14,488 bases of DNA from Promethearchaeota archaeon. Its GTDB lineage: Archaea > Asgardarchaeota > Lokiarchaeia > Sigynarchaeales > SOKP01. The stretch's first letter is position 1. Each line of letters starts with the position of its first letter. Shown in pieces: positions 13,544-14,488 of this stretch. The notes below the pieces were generated by a model, which searched no databases, had not been told where the DNA came from, and saw only the letters and a program-made list of their open reading frames with translations. A program made the translations under genes and the position numbers. Location: contig SDNN01000055.1 in NCBI GenBank assembly GCA_004524425.1, positions 1 through 14,488 of the forward strand. Reading direction: 5' to 3'.

Positions 13544-13563
13544 TGAGCACAATGCTCTATGTG

Positions 13564-13573
13564 TTATATAAAT
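13564..13573 (-). promoter_or_regulatory. TATA box of the HdrA-MvhD gene
   Basis: ATTTATATAA on the - strand is centred about 26 bases before GTG 13543. The spacing supports a leaderless or very short-leader mRNA and argues against the more upstream TTG at 13552 as start codon. Confidence 0.5.
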
Positions 13574-13760
13574 TTCTAATTTTTATAATTGTTTTTAATA
13601 AAAAAATTATCATCGAATTCTAAATGTTTTAAAACTAATTTAGCTCATTTAAATAGACTATTAACTAATCCATTCTCGAACCTCCTCAACGACCATGAGT
13701 GATACTTCTTTTACATTTCTGTAAGCAAATGTTAAATAATTGGTCGATCCAATAATTATC

Positions 13761-13784
13761 AAATACAAAATTCTGTTTGTATTT
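13761..13784. promoter_or_regulatory. 24-bp dyad (9-bp arms) over the C92-like promoter
   Basis: AAATACAAA and TTTGTATTT form a perfect inverted repeat with a 6-base spacer. The right arm runs into the TATA box, so the site would cover the TFB-binding element. That is a typical position for an archaeal repressor. Confidence 0.4.
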
Positions 13785-13788
13785 ATAA
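13780..13788 (+). promoter_or_regulatory. TATA box of the C92-like secreted protein gene
   Basis: TATTTATAA is centred 25 bases upstream of the ATG at 13809, as expected for a leaderless transcript. No Shine-Dalgarno precedes the ATG. Confidence 0.5.
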
Positions 13789-13808
13789 CGGAGAAATTGT
13801 TGTTAAAA

Positions 13809-14488
13809 ATGATAAATCTAACTATAAAAAAGAAAATCCTCTTGACCTCTACCGTGATAATTCTTGCTGGTATCTTCATCATAAGCATGCTTCCGATGAC
13901 TGCTGCACCTGTTGCTGCAACTGACTCAGGAAGCTCTGATTCGGAAGAGGATTCTGAATTAGCAGTAGCTTTTGCTAGTAGTGGAAGCAACACGATGAGC
14001 CCCAATAATTTATTACCTGGAGACATCGTGCTTCTCGGGACTGATGATACATTCTTTGATTTTCTCATTCCAGGAAAGTGGTCCCATACCGTCATTATCG
14101 GCGGAGTAGCTGGATATCATGAGATATGGGCTACAGAAGAAGGTACGTGGGTTCCACAAGGCGAGACATGGGTAGTTCATTCCACTAAAGATGATGATGG
14201 TGATGGTCTGCGGACATCTCGATATAACACGGTTGTCAATGATCATGCAGGTAATGTCGTCGCAATCAGAGTCCTAAAACCTGGTGGCGGAACCTTATCC
14301 TCCTCTGAACGATCCGCAATTGTTAATTTTGCCACGTCTAAAATAGGCACAGATGAAGGTTATGATTGGAATTGGCTTGGAAAACAAGTGGGTGTAGATA
14401 CTGCCGATCCTGAAATTGCACCAGATGGATATTACTGCTCTGAATTAGCCTGGGCAGCTTATAAATCGGTGATCGGGATTGAGTTGGA
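13809..14488 (+). CDS. Secreted C92/YiiX-like permuted cysteine peptidase, 3' end outside window
   Basis: The frame is open for 226 codons to the right edge, so the protein is incomplete. Residues 1-37 are an export signal or anchor: lysines at 7-9, a hydrophobic stretch, then an Ala-rich end. A Ser/Asp/Glu-rich linker (39-66) follows. The fold looks like a circularly permuted NlpC/P60 (papain-like) domain of the YiiX/C92 group: Leu-Pro-Gly-Asp-Ile-Val-Leu-Leu (69-76), His93 in Trp-Ser-His-Thr-Val-Ile-Ile-Gly-Gly as catalytic His, Tyr-Asp (185-186), and Cys210 in Tyr-Tyr-Cys-Ser-Glu-Leu-Ala-Trp as nucleophile. Relatives cleave peptide, amide or acyl bonds; the target is unknown and acts outside the cell or at the membrane. 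GC content is clearly higher than its neighbours (sampled lines 45-52% against about 30%), suggesting transfer or different selection. It is divergent from HdrA-MvhD. Confidence 0.75.
   Translation, partial: MINLTIKKKILLTSTVIILAGIFIISMLPMTAAPVAATDSGSSDSEEDSELAVAFASSGSNTMSPNNLLPGDIVLLGTDDTFFDFLIPGKWSHTVIIGGVAGYHEIWATEEGTWVPQGETWVVHSTKDDDGDGLRTSRYNTVVNDHAGNVVAIRVLKPGGGTLSSSERSAIVNFATSKIGTDEGYDWNWLGKQVGVDTADPEIAPDGYYCSELAWAAYKSVIGIEL

Noticed and set aside
13544..13552. TTG at 13552 as the HdrA-MvhD start
   Set aside because: It would lie upstream of the transcription start predicted by the TATA box at 13564-13573, and HdrA family proteins begin closer to the Ile-Gly-Leu-Phe-Ile-Cys segment.
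13661..14246. Two - strand open frames overlapping the right edge
   Set aside because: Over 13809 onward they are antisense to a + strand frame with signal peptide, catalytic motifs and promoter. Only the part left of 13795 was kept, as a tentative remnant.
1..14488. tRNA, rRNA, CRISPR array, transposase or insertion-sequence ends, riboswitch
   Set aside because: No T-loop-like signature, spaced direct repeats, transposase-like frame or long terminal inverted repeats were found by eye on either strand.

Overview
The window looks like a piece of an anaerobic archaeal genome, most likely Asgard (Lokiarchaeia-like). The DNA is AT-rich (roughly one third GC by eye). Start sites are often preceded by an archaeal TATA box about 25 bases upstream, which fits leaderless mRNAs, and genes end in pyrimidine runs rather than GC hairpins. 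The gene set (HdrA fused to an MvhD domain, small ArsR-like winged-helix proteins, a GPH-type transporter, glycyl radical enzymes) fits that guess, but no taxonomic marker is present, so the assignment is inference.

Layout. On the + strand are two tandem paralogous winged-helix regulators (2-235, cut by the window edge, and 301-636), then a 12-helix sugar/cation symporter-type MFS protein (744-2147). From 2207 to 13543 every gene is on the - strand. In transcription order (right to left) these are HdrA-MvhD (13543-11138), overlapping by ATGA with a MESH1/SpoT-like HD hydrolase (11141-10626), a DUF711/UPF0210 protein (10514-9222), a small Cys-motif protein (9146-8676), glycyl radical enzyme B (8511-5935), its radical SAM activase (5853-4945) and glycyl radical enzyme A (4783-2207). 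At the right edge a + strand secreted cysteine-peptidase-like protein (permuted NlpC/P60, C92/YiiX type) starts at 13809 and runs off the window. It is GC-richer than its neighbours.

How the genes may work together. The centre is a glycyl radical enzyme (GRE) locus: two 858-residue paralogs that align without a gap (about 65% identical by hand count) flank one activating enzyme with two extra ferredoxin clusters. Both GREs depart from the usual family signatures in the same way. The cysteine loop reads Gly-Cys-Val-Asp instead of Gly-Cys-Val-Glu, and the radical loop reads Val-Lys-Val-Gly-Gly-Tyr-Ser-Ala instead of Arg-Val-(Ala/Ser)-Gly-Tyr. They therefore look like an uncharacterised GRE subfamily whose reaction cannot be read from the known ones. 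The convergent GPH transporter could import the substrate. HdrA-MvhD could handle electrons from its oxidation. DUF711, recalled to share the PFL-like fold, lies in the same gene run. These links are inference from context.

Three perfect inverted repeats sit in promoter regions (668-681, 10552-10572, 13761-13784) and are candidate operators. No tRNA, rRNA, CRISPR array or insertion sequence was seen. No gene-free stretch exceeds 300 bases; the longest, 13544-13808, holds two divergent promoters and a coding-like fragment.
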